Shown here piece by piece: positions 23,937 to 31,815 of a stretch of 53,054 bases of DNA (the stretch's first letter is position 1; each line of letters begins with the position of its first letter). The notes beneath the pieces are model-generated. The model was given only the letters and a program-made list of their open reading frames with translations. It ran no database searches and had not been told where the DNA came from. This stretch comes from Psittacicella melopsittaci (GTDB lineage Bacteria; Pseudomonadota; Gammaproteobacteria; Enterobacterales; Psittacicellaceae). The translations under genes were made by a program, and so were the position numbers. Location: positions 1 to 53,054 of the forward strand of contig NZ_NRJH01000030.1 in the NCBI RefSeq assembly GCF_003585925.1. The letters are read 5' to 3'.

Positions 23937-25172
23937 ATGAGCAAAGTATCTCTTGATAAAAATAAAATCAAATTTGTCCTTCTAGAAGGAGTTGACCCTC
24001 TTACCCTAGAAACTTTAAACAATGCGGGTTATTACAATATTGACTATCATAAAAAAGCTCTTGAAGGTGAAGAACTTTTAGCAGCTATTAAAGATGCTCA
24101 TTTTATTGGGATTCGCTCGCGTACCCATTTAACCCGTGAGGTGTTAGCTCATGCCGAAAAACTTATTGCTATAGGTTGTTTTTGCATAGGTACTAACCAA
24201 GTAGACTTAGAAGCAGCAGCCGAACTCGGCGTGGTAGTTTTTAATGCTCCATTTAGTAATACTCGTTCGGTAGCAGAAATGGTATTAGGGGAAATGCTTC
24301 TTCTGTACCGTAACCTCGCTCAGGCTAATGCTGAAGTGCACCGTGGCGTTTGGAATAAATCAGCTTCTAATGCCAACGAAGTTAGAGGTAAAACTCTCGG
24401 GATTATTGGTTATGGGCACATAGGAAGTCAACTTTCAGTTTTAGCAGAAGCTATAGGTCTTAAAGTTATTTTCTTCGATATTGAGAATAAACTGCCTATG
24501 GGTAATGCAACCCAAGTGGGTTCGCTCGAAGAACTTGTTAAAACAGCAGATATTGTCAGCCTGCATGTACCTGAAAACGAGTCAACCATTAATATGATTA
24601 ACGAGCAGTTGCTAAGTAAATTCAAGCATGGTGCGGTTTTAATCAATGCTGCTCGTGGTCGAGTAGTTGATATAGACGCTGCGGTAACTCACTTACGCTC
24701 AGGTTTATTACGTGGGGCTGCTTTTGATGTGTTCCCAGAAGAACCAAAAGGAGCAGGGCAAGAATTTATTTCTCCGCTCCGCGAGTTTGATAATGTAATT
24801 CTTACTCCGCACGTGGGGGGCTCAACTGCCGAAGCCCAAGCTAATATAGGTGCTGAAGTTGCTTCTAAATTTATTAAATACTCAGACAATGGTTCAACCG
24901 CTACTGCAGTAAACTTCCCAGAAGTAACTCTGCCAGAACACTCAAATGCAATTCGTTTACTCCATATTCACCACAATAAACCAGGCGTACTTAATGCAAT
25001 TAACCAGGTGTTTGTGAAAAACAACATTAACATTGCGGGGCAATTTTTAAGTACTAACGCAAATATTGGTTATGTGGTTATAGATGTAAACACAGATAGT
25101 AAAACTGTAGGTGAACTTGCCTCTGAACTACGTGATATCCCAGGTACAGTAAAAGTTAGATTATTATTCTAA
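23937..25172 (+). CDS. serA: D-3-phosphoglycerate dehydrogenase
   Basis: 411 residues, as in E. coli (410). Oxidises 3-phosphoglycerate with NAD+ as the first step of serine synthesis. Catalytic residues sit in the usual places: Arg in INAARGRVVD, Glu in DVFPEEP and His in LTPHVGGST. The NAD-binding GIIGYGHIGSQL is intact. The C-terminal ACT domain (about 335-411, RLLHIHHNKPGVLNAINQVF ... NIAGQFLSTN) is present, so serine feedback is expected. GGAG upstream of the ATG is a fair ribosome site. Followed by a hairpin and then thiL. Confidence 0.97.
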   Translation: MSKVSLDKNKIKFVLLEGVDPLTLETLNNAGYYNIDYHKKALEGEELLAAIKDAHFIGIRSRTHLTREVLAHAEKLIAIGCFCIGTNQVDLEAAAELGVVVFNAPFSNTRSVAEMVLGEMLLLYRNLAQANAEVHRGVWNKSASNANEVRGKTLGIIGYGHIGSQLSVLAEAIGLKVIFFDIENKLPMGNATQVGSLEELVKTADIVSLHVPENESTINMINEQLLSKFKHGAVLINAARGRVVDIDAAVTHLRSGLLRGAAFDVFPEEPKGAGQEFISPLREFDNVILTPHVGGSTAEAQANIGAEVASKFIKYSDNGSTATAVNFPEVTLPEHSNAIRLLHIHHNKPGVLNAINQVFVKNNINIAGQFLSTNANIGYVVIDVNTDSKTVGELASELRDIPGTVKVRLLF

Positions 25173-25180
25173 TTTACGTT

Positions 25181-25216
25181 AAAGTCTTAGAGGCATGCCT
25201 CTAGGACTTTTCTTTT
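25181..25216 (+). terminator. Hairpin terminator or attenuator between serA and thiL
   Basis: AAAGTC-TTAGAGGCATGCCTCTAG-GACTTT, then TCTTTT. The thiL ribosome site (GGAG) starts immediately after, so it may only partly stop transcription. Confidence 0.7.
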
Positions 25217-25228
25217 GGAGAAAAATTT

Positions 25229-26515
25229 ATGGCACTTAGTGAATTTGCTCTTATCAAACAATATTTTGCTCAAGCAACCCCAACTAGGTATTTTGCCCAA
25301 GGGCAAACTAACGCTCACCAGCAAGTAAACGAAGTAATTACTATAGGTGATGACTGTGCGGTTTTACAAATTCAACCTGGCTATGATCTGCTGGTAACCA
25401 CCGATACCATGGTACAAGGTTCACACTTTTATCCTGAAATTCACCCCTATGATCTGGGCTATAAAAGTGTAATTACTAATCTTTCTGATATAGTTAGTTG
25501 TGGGGGCATACCTACTTGGTTAAGTCTGGCACTAACTTTACCTCAAGCTCATCCCACTTGGCTCGAAGCCTTTAGTGCTGGGATTTTTGATGCTCTAAAT
25601 ACCTATAATGTCAAACTTATTGGTGGAGATACAGTGCAAGGCTCTGAGCCCTCAATTACCATGACAGCCCAAGGTACGGTTGATCAAGGTAAAGCCTTTA
25701 CCCGAGCGGGAGCTAAGGTTGGCGATCGAATCTATGTTACAGGTACTCTTGGAGGTGCCTATGCGGGCTTTAAGCTTCTTGAAGCCATGCATAACAAAGC
25801 CTTTGCTAATTATACAAGCTCGCTAACCGCTTTTGGGCCTGCTTTAGAAGTAGGAATTAGTAGTCAAAGTATTTATCAGTCAGCTCGTTTTCCTCTTATT
25901 CAAAGTAGCAATACTGACTATACTTGCTTTATGCAAGAAAAAAATCCTAGCCCTGCCGAGCAAGCATTTTATCAAGATCTAGCGCAAACGCTAATTTTAA
26001 AAAATCTTCACCCTCAAACTTGGGTAAAACTTATTCAGCGTTTTCATGGCTATGTAAATGCGGCTATGGATCTTTCTGACGGTCTTTATAGTGATTTACG
26101 CCATATTCTTAATGCCAGTCAGGTACATGCTCAATTAGATTTAGATGCTCTTCCTGCTCATCCTTATTTAGAGCCCCTAGAGCAACTTACTGATCCAGAG
26201 CAAATTTTACTTTTCCCTGCTTCGATAATGGCACTTAAAGGAGGCGAAGATTATCAGATTCTCTTTACCGTACCCGAAAGCAAGGCAGAAGAATTTACCC
26301 AAGTAATTACCCAAGCTGGCTTACTCGAAATGATTCAGCAAATCGGGACTATTGTTGAGAGCAAAGAAAATCAAGCTCCAATAACCTATTATCAAAATAA
26401 CCAGCCTGTTAATCTCGAAGAGTATATCTATGAGCATCTCTATGAGAGAACGCAAAATGCCGAACTAGCGCAACAAGCTGCTTCGAGTCTTAAATTTGAA
26501 CATTTTACCAGTTAA
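25229..26515 (+). CDS. thiL: Thiamine-monophosphate kinase, with an insertion
   Basis: 428 residues (E. coli 325). Phosphorylates thiamine monophosphate to the active diphosphate using ATP. Family motifs are complete: EFALIKQYF at the start, IGDDCAVL, TTDTMVQGSHF, the Asp-rich GYKSVITNLSDI, LIGGDTVQG, GDRIYVTGTLGGAYAG, MDLSDGLYSDLRHIL and KGGEDYQILFTVP. The extra length lies mainly between TGTLGGAYAG and MDLSDG: about 60 residues (roughly 185-275) where the family has about 45 fewer, plus a C-terminal helix of about 25. The insert is polar and of no recognised family. GGAGA upstream of the ATG. No TPP riboswitch is visible. Confidence 0.93.
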   Translation: MALSEFALIKQYFAQATPTRYFAQGQTNAHQQVNEVITIGDDCAVLQIQPGYDLLVTTDTMVQGSHFYPEIHPYDLGYKSVITNLSDIVSCGGIPTWLSLALTLPQAHPTWLEAFSAGIFDALNTYNVKLIGGDTVQGSEPSITMTAQGTVDQGKAFTRAGAKVGDRIYVTGTLGGAYAGFKLLEAMHNKAFANYTSSLTAFGPALEVGISSQSIYQSARFPLIQSSNTDYTCFMQEKNPSPAEQAFYQDLAQTLILKNLHPQTWVKLIQRFHGYVNAAMDLSDGLYSDLRHILNASQVHAQLDLDALPAHPYLEPLEQLTDPEQILLFPASIMALKGGEDYQILFTVPESKAEEFTQVITQAGLLEMIQQIGTIVESKENQAPITYYQNNQPVNLEEYIYEHLYERTQNAELAQQAASSLKFEHFTS

Positions 26516-26542
26516 AAAAAGCACCCCTGGGGTGCTTTTTTT
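26514..26542. terminator. Bidirectional terminator between thiL and the esterase-like gene
   Basis: AAAAAAGCACC CCTGG GGTGCTTTTTTT. Confidence 0.9.
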
Positions 26543-26553
26543 AGGTTGGATAT

Positions 26554-28512
26554 TTATTTTTCTTTCTCTTGTTCAGGATTTGCATTTTCATTGCTTGGCG
26601 AATTTGCATTGCCTGGCGAAATAGCATTACCTAAACGATTAATCGAATCTTTTACCGCAGCTCCTGTGCGTTCTAAGAACGAAGGCTTACTAATTTGCTC
26701 GATCCAAGCAAAAAGCTCGGGAACATTATAATAAGTAAAAGATGCCTGGTTCCAAGCTAGTTTAAAGTCAACCTCAGCTTTATTTTGTTTGAGCTGTTGA
26801 GCAAAAATTATTGGTAGAGCTAGCGGGAAATAATTATCAAAAGTGCCATGACGTATCCACCAGTACTTGCTCGCTGGTGCTTGTTTTTCTAGGTAAAAGC
26901 TTGGATTTAACCCTTGCACTAGCTCGCTTGGCGCATTAAGTTGGGGTTGGTTTGCCACTTGAGCAAAGTTGGTAAAATGGCGAGCATTTTCCTTGTGATC
27001 ACCAAAAAAGCGATTATATGGCGAACTTAAATTTGCCTTATCAAAAGATTGCGGGAAGTTTGCACGTCCTACCTCTTGTTGATAAGCAAAAATATGAATT
27101 GCCGTTGCTTGATTTTGCTGCACAACTAACCATGGATACCAACTAAAATCAAACTCAGGATCTTGCTTAATTGCTTCATTAGCAGCTTGCACTATATACT
27201 GTTCTACTAGAGTGCGGAATGAACCATTACCGTCACTGTTGAGTTGATATGGCTTGCCCTTGCTATCCTGTAAAGCTAAAGAGTTGAGATAGGCAATAAA
27301 TTGTTCTTGCAACTCTTTACTTACTTGACGTTGAGCAGGGGTAAACTCTTGAGCTCGACTTAAACCAATTAGCCCAGGGAGAGGACGATTTTGTTGTTCT
27401 TGCACACTACTAAAGCCCCATTCATATGCCATATCTGCATGCTCTAAATTCAGATAAGGAGCATATAAGGCTACGCCCAGAATACTACTTGGAGCTTGGG
27501 CTGCTCCCAGTTGCTCGAATTGACTAGCGTAAGCTTGATCATCCGAACTTACGCCCAGTAAACTGGCAATAGTTGCACCCCCATGACTCGCTACCGCAAT
27601 AATGCGTTCTTTGTCACCAGGAATTTGTTTTTGGTTAAAATGTAAGTATTTCACCGCAGCCTTGGCATCAATTAAAGGAGCAAAATTTTTGCCCACATAT
27701 TCGCCTTGGCTTTGGCTATCACTGCCTCGTAAGCCTACACTTACAACTATATAGCCTCGATCTAAAGCCTGAGCAATAAAATGCTCACCATTTTCTGGTA
27801 AACTAGTTTCAGGCTCAGGAGTTGGCGTATTTTGCAGGCTGTCTTCGCCTTCTACTACTTGCCCAAGTTGCTCTTCACTTTGGCTGAGGCTACGACGCAC
27901 ATTTTCTACCCCCGAAGTTACTTTACTACCTATAGCCGCTATACCATCGCGAGCTGTTTGCACCAGATTACCAATTTGCGTTGCTACTTCTTGGCGCGTA
28001 CTTCGACTTGTATCTAAAGTAAGATTATACTGATTGCCGAGAATAATTAAGCCTCGACTATCTAAAGGTAACTTAAACTCAGGTTGCTTTGCCTGCTCCT
28101 CACCTGTAGATGAAGAAGTAGTTACTGCTTGCTCTTGAGTCGCTGGAGCAATTTGTTTACCCTGGGGAGTATTTACTTTACCTGGAAGCTCTTGAGGTTT
28201 TACGGCAGTAAAATCATCCATGCTATTTAAAAGTAGAATTGGTGCTGTCGTTTTACTATAACCATTAATTTCATTGGCATTAAAATAGCTTACGGGAATA
28301 TAAATATTTAAAACTTGATATTCTTGTTTAACAGGATTAGTTACATAAGGGATGTTTTCATAAGCTCTTACCTCTACAAGTTTGTTTTGATAGAGATAAG
28401 TCTTAATCACATAGTTAGATTCGGGATTAAAAGCTAAACCTTGTGCCCAACTACTAGTAGCAAACAAAGAGCCTGCTATTAAAGTTAAACGAAATAGTTT
28501 TGTTAAACCCAT
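26554..28512 (-). CDS. Exported esterase-like alpha/beta-hydrolase (subtype B tannase/feruloyl esterase type), His apparently lost
   Basis: 652 residues from the ATG at 28512, which has AGGAG-AGAGG upstream and begins a clean signal peptide (MGLTKLFRLTLIAGSLFATSSWA). An upstream ATG at 28569 lies before the likely -10 (28549-28554) and is rejected. Family features: LNIYIPVSYFN, SKTTAPILLLNS, RGYIVVSVGLRG, AAVKYLHFN, MAYEWGF and the C-terminal RHGTFD ... VDFKLAW ... LFAWI. The nucleophile candidate is Ser309 in VASHGG (the first Gly of GxSxG is Val) and Asp559 lies in RHGTFD. Where relatives have an HGGDYD-type His motif after W, this protein has NQASFTYYN (around Ser591). So it may be inactive or use another base. 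An insert of about 80 residues (approximately 190-270) is coiled-coil-like. The C-terminus is Asn/Pro/Glu-rich. Substrate unknown. Confidence 0.6.
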   Translation of the reverse strand: MGLTKLFRLTLIAGSLFATSSWAQGLAFNPESNYVIKTYLYQNKLVEVRAYENIPYVTNPVKQEYQVLNIYIPVSYFNANEINGYSKTTAPILLLNSMDDFTAVKPQELPGKVNTPQGKQIAPATQEQAVTTSSSTGEEQAKQPEFKLPLDSRGLIILGNQYNLTLDTSRSTRQEVATQIGNLVQTARDGIAAIGSKVTSGVENVRRSLSQSEEQLGQVVEGEDSLQNTPTPEPETSLPENGEHFIAQALDRGYIVVSVGLRGSDSQSQGEYVGKNFAPLIDAKAAVKYLHFNQKQIPGDKERIIAVASHGGATIASLLGVSSDDQAYASQFEQLGAAQAPSSILGVALYAPYLNLEHADMAYEWGFSSVQEQQNRPLPGLIGLSRAQEFTPAQRQVSKELQEQFIAYLNSLALQDSKGKPYQLNSDGNGSFRTLVEQYIVQAANEAIKQDPEFDFSWYPWLVVQQNQATAIHIFAYQQEVGRANFPQSFDKANLSSPYNRFFGDHKENARHFTNFAQVANQPQLNAPSELVQGLNPSFYLEKQAPASKYWWIRHGTFDNYFPLALPIIFAQQLKQNKAEVDFKLAWNQASFTYYNVPELFAWIEQISKPSFLERTGAAVKDSINRLGNAISPGNANSPSNENANPEQEKEK

Positions 28513-28548
28513 ACCTCTTCTCCTAACTAGATAAATCTTTTCCCGTAT

Positions 28549-28554
28549 ATTATA
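28549..28554 (-). promoter_or_regulatory. -10 element of the esterase-like gene
   Basis: TATAAT on the minus strand, 37 bases before the chosen ATG at 28512. Confidence 0.4.
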
Positions 28555-28636
28555 CCGAAAGGAAAACAAATTATACAGAAAGCTAATAAAAGTAGTAAAA
28601 TATATTTAAATACATTTGCTTTAAGATAACAAAATT

Positions 28637-29773
28637 ATGACCATATCAAGACTTTTAGATCAGGTACATGTAGACCTACCTGATAACAAATCCTACGATA
28701 TTTTAATTGGGAGTAATTTACTTTCCGATAGTAAGTACCTTGAACCCTATTGCCAAGACCGCGAAGTGTTAATTGTTACTAATCCGACAGTAGCTAAGTA
28801 TCATTTACAAACTCTATTACTTGGCTTAGGACAAATGTGTGCTAAGCTCAATGTAGTTGAAGTAATTGACAGTGAAGAAGCTAAAACAGCTCCTTACCTT
28901 GAACAAATTTATACTAGCTTACTTGAGCATAATTATTCGCGTCGTTCGCTAATTATTGCCTTAGGGGGTGGAGTAATTGGTGATTTAGCTGGCTATGCCG
29001 CTGCTACTTACCAACGTGGAGTAGATTTTCTCCAAATTCCTACTACCCTATTAGCTCAAGTAGATTCATCTATTGGGGGTAAAACGGCAATTAACCATAA
29101 ACTAGGCAAAAACATGATTGGTGCTTTTCACCAACCTGTTAATGTTTTAGTTGACCTTGAGGTATTAAAAACTCTGCCTAATCGCGAGCTTTCGGCAGGA
29201 CTTGCCGAAGTTATTAAGTATGGTTTTATCTTCTCTTCTGAGTTTATTGATTATTTAGAAGTAAACCTCGATCGCCTCCTCGACAAGGATCTCAATACTT
29301 TAGCTTATACTATCCGTCGTTGTTGCGAATTTAAAGCTAAGGTAGTAGCCGAGGACGAAAAAGAAGCAGGGGTAAGAGCTCTGTTAAATCTCGGTCACAC
29401 TTATGGCCATGCTATTGAAGCTCATCAAGGCTATGGTAATTGGCTCCATGGCGAAGCTATAAGTACGGGTATGGTGCTGGCTGGTCTGACCACTTTAGAG
29501 CTAATTAATCAAAATCACCAAGCTCCAGTTGAGTTAAACTTTACTCATGGTGACCTTGAAAAAGTAAAAATGCTTCTTAAACGAGCTAAATTACCTATTC
29601 ATATTCCTGATAATATGAACAGTGAGCACTTTTTAAAATACATGGCTCGCGATAAGAAAAACCTTGCTAACCAAATAGTTTTAGTACTCTTTGCCCACCT
29701 AGGTAAAGCCTATGTGGAAAAAAATGTGGCTAGCCACACCATTACTAAAGTAATTGACAAGTATAAAGGTTAG
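28637..29773 (+). CDS. aroB: 3-dehydroquinate synthase
   Basis: 378 residues (E. coli 362). Makes 3-dehydroquinate from DAHP in the shikimate pathway, using NAD+ and a divalent metal. Clear motifs: LGGGVIGDLAGYAAATYQRG (nucleotide binding), IPTTLLAQVDSSIGGKTAIN, GLAEVIKYG (Glu metal ligand), LNLGHTYGHAIE (His ligand) and LHGEAISTGM (His ligand). The N-terminus has about 10 extra residues before the family start (VDLPDNKSYDILIG). Weak Shine-Dalgarno. A GNAT acetyltransferase starts 22 bases downstream and is probably cotranscribed; the usual aroK upstream and damX/dam downstream are absent. Confidence 0.97.
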   Translation: MTISRLLDQVHVDLPDNKSYDILIGSNLLSDSKYLEPYCQDREVLIVTNPTVAKYHLQTLLLGLGQMCAKLNVVEVIDSEEAKTAPYLEQIYTSLLEHNYSRRSLIIALGGGVIGDLAGYAAATYQRGVDFLQIPTTLLAQVDSSIGGKTAINHKLGKNMIGAFHQPVNVLVDLEVLKTLPNRELSAGLAEVIKYGFIFSSEFIDYLEVNLDRLLDKDLNTLAYTIRRCCEFKAKVVAEDEKEAGVRALLNLGHTYGHAIEAHQGYGNWLHGEAISTGMVLAGLTTLELINQNHQAPVELNFTHGDLEKVKMLLKRAKLPIHIPDNMNSEHFLKYMARDKKNLANQIVLVLFAHLGKAYVEKNVASHTITKVIDKYKG

Positions 29774-29795
29774 CCGATCTTTTAAGGATTAATCT

Positions 29796-30665
29796 ATGAA
29801 AGAATTTCTTTCTTCTATTTCCTATCCTGCATTGCGTGAGAATGGCGAGATTCTCGTAAGTCCAACTTTAACTCTCGAACCTATAACTCTCGAACATGCT
29901 AAACAAATGTGGCCAAAGGTAAAAGAAAACCTTGAGTTCTTTGCCAAATTTTTACCTTGGGCACGCAATACTAATAAGGAATTGTTTAGCCAGTATATTG
30001 AAAAATGCGAGGCTAACTATCGCAATGGTAGTGAGCGAGTTTATGCTATTCGAGCAAATGTAGATAAATTTAAAAATGCCATCGTCGGTTGTATTTCTCT
30101 ACAGTTAAAATTTGCTCCTGGAGTTAAAGTAGGTAATGCCGAATTAGGTTACTATTTATTTGAAGAGGCAACAGGACGTAACTTTATTCATGAGTCAGCA
30201 CAAGCTTTATGTGCCATTACCTATACCCATGATAATGTGCAAAGATTTGCCATCTACATAGATAAAGAAAATACTTCTTCGCGTAATGTAGCGGTTAAAT
30301 TAAACGCTAAATTCGAAGGGGAATTACGTAACTATTTTGGTCGCACTTATTGTTTATATAGCTATGTTTTACCAGATGATTTTATTCAACAAAATCAACT
30401 GATTAACGACCGCCTGAGCGAAGGTAATTCTGGTTTAACAATCGAACCTTTTGCTTTAGAAGGGGGTGAGTTTGAGGAATTAGCTCAAGCTTCGCGTCAA
30501 GCGACCGATAACCTCAATCAAGCTCAAGCTAAACAAAGTGCCGAACGTATTCTTGCCCAACAAACTAAAGAAACAAGCAATTATACAGCTCCCGAGCCTC
30601 CGCCTGCCGATGATCTTGAGGATCTCGAAACTACGGCGCAAGATCTTTTTCCTGAAAACAAATAA
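29796..30665 (+). CDS. RimL/RimJ-type GNAT N-acetyltransferase with a disordered tail
   Basis: 289 residues. Residues 20-200 follow the RimJ/RimL branch of GNAT: LTLEPITLEHAKQMWPKV, then FLPWARN (the family's LPW motif), IVGCISLQL, AELGYYLFEEATGRNFIHESAQAL and NVQRFAIYIDKENTSSRNVAVKLNAKFEGELRNYF. The acetyl-CoA loop is degenerate (EATGRNF where RxxGxG/A is usual). Residues 205-289 are acidic, Gln/Ala/Pro-rich and look unstructured. It probably acetylates an N-terminal or small amine; the target cannot be deduced. AAGGA precedes the ATG by 8 bases. Second gene of an aroB transcript. Confidence 0.78.
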   Translation: MKEFLSSISYPALRENGEILVSPTLTLEPITLEHAKQMWPKVKENLEFFAKFLPWARNTNKELFSQYIEKCEANYRNGSERVYAIRANVDKFKNAIVGCISLQLKFAPGVKVGNAELGYYLFEEATGRNFIHESAQALCAITYTHDNVQRFAIYIDKENTSSRNVAVKLNAKFEGELRNYFGRTYCLYSYVLPDDFIQQNQLINDRLSEGNSGLTIEPFALEGGEFEELAQASRQATDNLNQAQAKQSAERILAQQTKETSNYTAPEPPPADDLEDLETTAQDLFPENK

Positions 30666-30668
30666 AAT

Positions 30669-30708
30669 AAAAAAGAGATGTCAAAATATCGACATCTCTT
30701 TTTTTTTG
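30669..30708. terminator. Bidirectional terminator
   Basis: AAAAGAGATGTC and GACATCTCTTTT around AAAATATC, with long A- and T-runs; serves the GNAT gene and the convergent metal-binding protein gene. Confidence 0.92.
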
Positions 30709-30713
30709 TTTGT

Positions 30714-31610
30714 TTATTTAGTTAAAGTTTTATTATAACCATCTACAATAGTGTAAACCGTTTTTTGTAACATATCTAAATAAGTAGGTACTGGACCATC
30801 AACATCAGTTAAAGTATCTACGTAAATGTAGCCCCCAAACTGAGCTCCAGTTTCTTTCATAACCACTTGCATAGGTTTGAGATCCATGGTTGATCCAGAG
30901 AATACAACTTTAATGTTGTTATCACGCACTAGATTAATAATACGCGTAATTTGTGCTGGCGTACCTACGTCTTCAGCGTTTACAGGCCAAATAGAATCAT
31001 ATTTAAAACCTATATCCCTTGCAAGATAAGAAAAGGCAGATTCAGAAGTGATTAAGTATACGCCTTCAAGATTGTTTTGTTGCACAAAAGTACGTACATC
31101 ACTTTCCATTTTATTTAGTTTTGCAATATAAGCTGCTGCATTAGCTTCGTAACCTGCTTTGTTTGCTGGATCATATTTAATCAGAGCGTTTTTAATGTTC
31201 TCTACATAAATATAAGCATTAGTTAATGACATCCAACCATGCGGGTTAGGTAGCCCAGCGTAAGGACCGTCATTAATTAAAGAAGGTTGTACGCCTTCAG
31301 AAGCAACTACCACTGGAATATCTTTTGCTCTTTGATAGAAACGAGCAAACCATTTTTCTAAACCTAAGCCATTAGTAATAATTAAATCTGAACGATTTAA
31401 TCTTACTAAATCACGCGAAGTAGGTTCATATTCATGAATTTCTGCCCCAATTGGCGTTAAAGATTCAACTTGAGCATAGTCACCAGCTATGTTTTTGGTA
31501 ATATCAGCTAAAACCGTAAAAGTAGTAACTACACGCAGAGCTAAAGCTTGAGTACTAAAAGTAAATGCCGTAAATAAGGCAAGGAGGATATAAGCAAATT
31601 TAATCTTCAT
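30714..31610 (-). CDS. Periplasmic metal-binding protein of Mn/Fe/Zn ABC transport (YfeA/SitA type)
   Basis: 298 residues with a type I signal peptide (to about residue 24). Cluster A-I/ZnuA-like fold with the four expected metal ligands: His59 in IHEYEPT, His124 in NPHGWMS, Glu190 in TSESAFSYL and Asp265 in YVDTLT. The pattern, and GPVPTYLDMLQKT near the end, fit YfeA/SitA/MntC (manganese or iron) better than ZnuA, which has a His-rich loop that is missing here. It should deliver metal to an ABC permease, but no ATPase or permease gene is adjacent. A Fur-like box overlaps its promoter, so repression under iron or manganese sufficiency is likely (inference). Confidence 0.88.
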   Translation of the reverse strand: MKIKFAYILLALFTAFTFSTQALALRVVTTFTVLADITKNIAGDYAQVESLTPIGAEIHEYEPTSRDLVRLNRSDLIITNGLGLEKWFARFYQRAKDIPVVVASEGVQPSLINDGPYAGLPNPHGWMSLTNAYIYVENIKNALIKYDPANKAGYEANAAAYIAKLNKMESDVRTFVQQNNLEGVYLITSESAFSYLARDIGFKYDSIWPVNAEDVGTPAQITRIINLVRDNNIKVVFSGSTMDLKPMQVVMKETGAQFGGYIYVDTLTDVDGPVPTYLDMLQKTVYTIVDGYNKTLTK

Positions 31611-31708
31611 TTTATTTTATATTGAGTTTAAGGTTTGAAAAAATCTGGAAATAAGTAATAACCTTGTCCTTTATTAAATACTCCAGCCGTTTTATGTAAC
31701 CTATAACT

Positions 31709-31742
31709 ATTATAACACTATTCTAAATGAGAATTGTTATTA
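31709..31742 (-). promoter_or_regulatory. Promoter and Fur-like box of the metal-binding protein gene
   Basis: Minus-strand TGTTATAAT at 31709-31717. At 31728-31742 TGAGAAT-T-GTTATTA matches the 7-1-7 Fur pattern TGATAAT-N-ATTATCA at 11 of 14 positions and covers the -35. A second AT-rich partial copy (AACAATTATTATT) lies at about 31758-31770. Confidence 0.55.
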
Positions 31743-31777
31743 TTTAGAATATAAAATAACAATTATTATTTAGACTA

Positions 31778-31811
31778 TAAAAATAAATCCAAGCCTGAGC
31801 TTGGATTTATC
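31778..31811 (-). terminator. Terminator of tamB
   Basis: ATAAATCCAAGC and GCTTGGATTTAT around CTGA; on the minus strand the stem is followed by TTTTTATAG. Confidence 0.82.
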
Positions 31812-31815
31812 TAAA

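Noticed and set aside
25173..25228. Possible TPP riboswitch before thiL
   Set aside because: Only a simple hairpin is present, and the 56-base gap is too short for the aptamer and lacks its conserved core.
28513..28569. Longer start for the esterase-like gene
   Set aside because: It precedes the -10 and would bury the signal peptide behind 19 charged residues; the internal ATG has a strong ribosome site.
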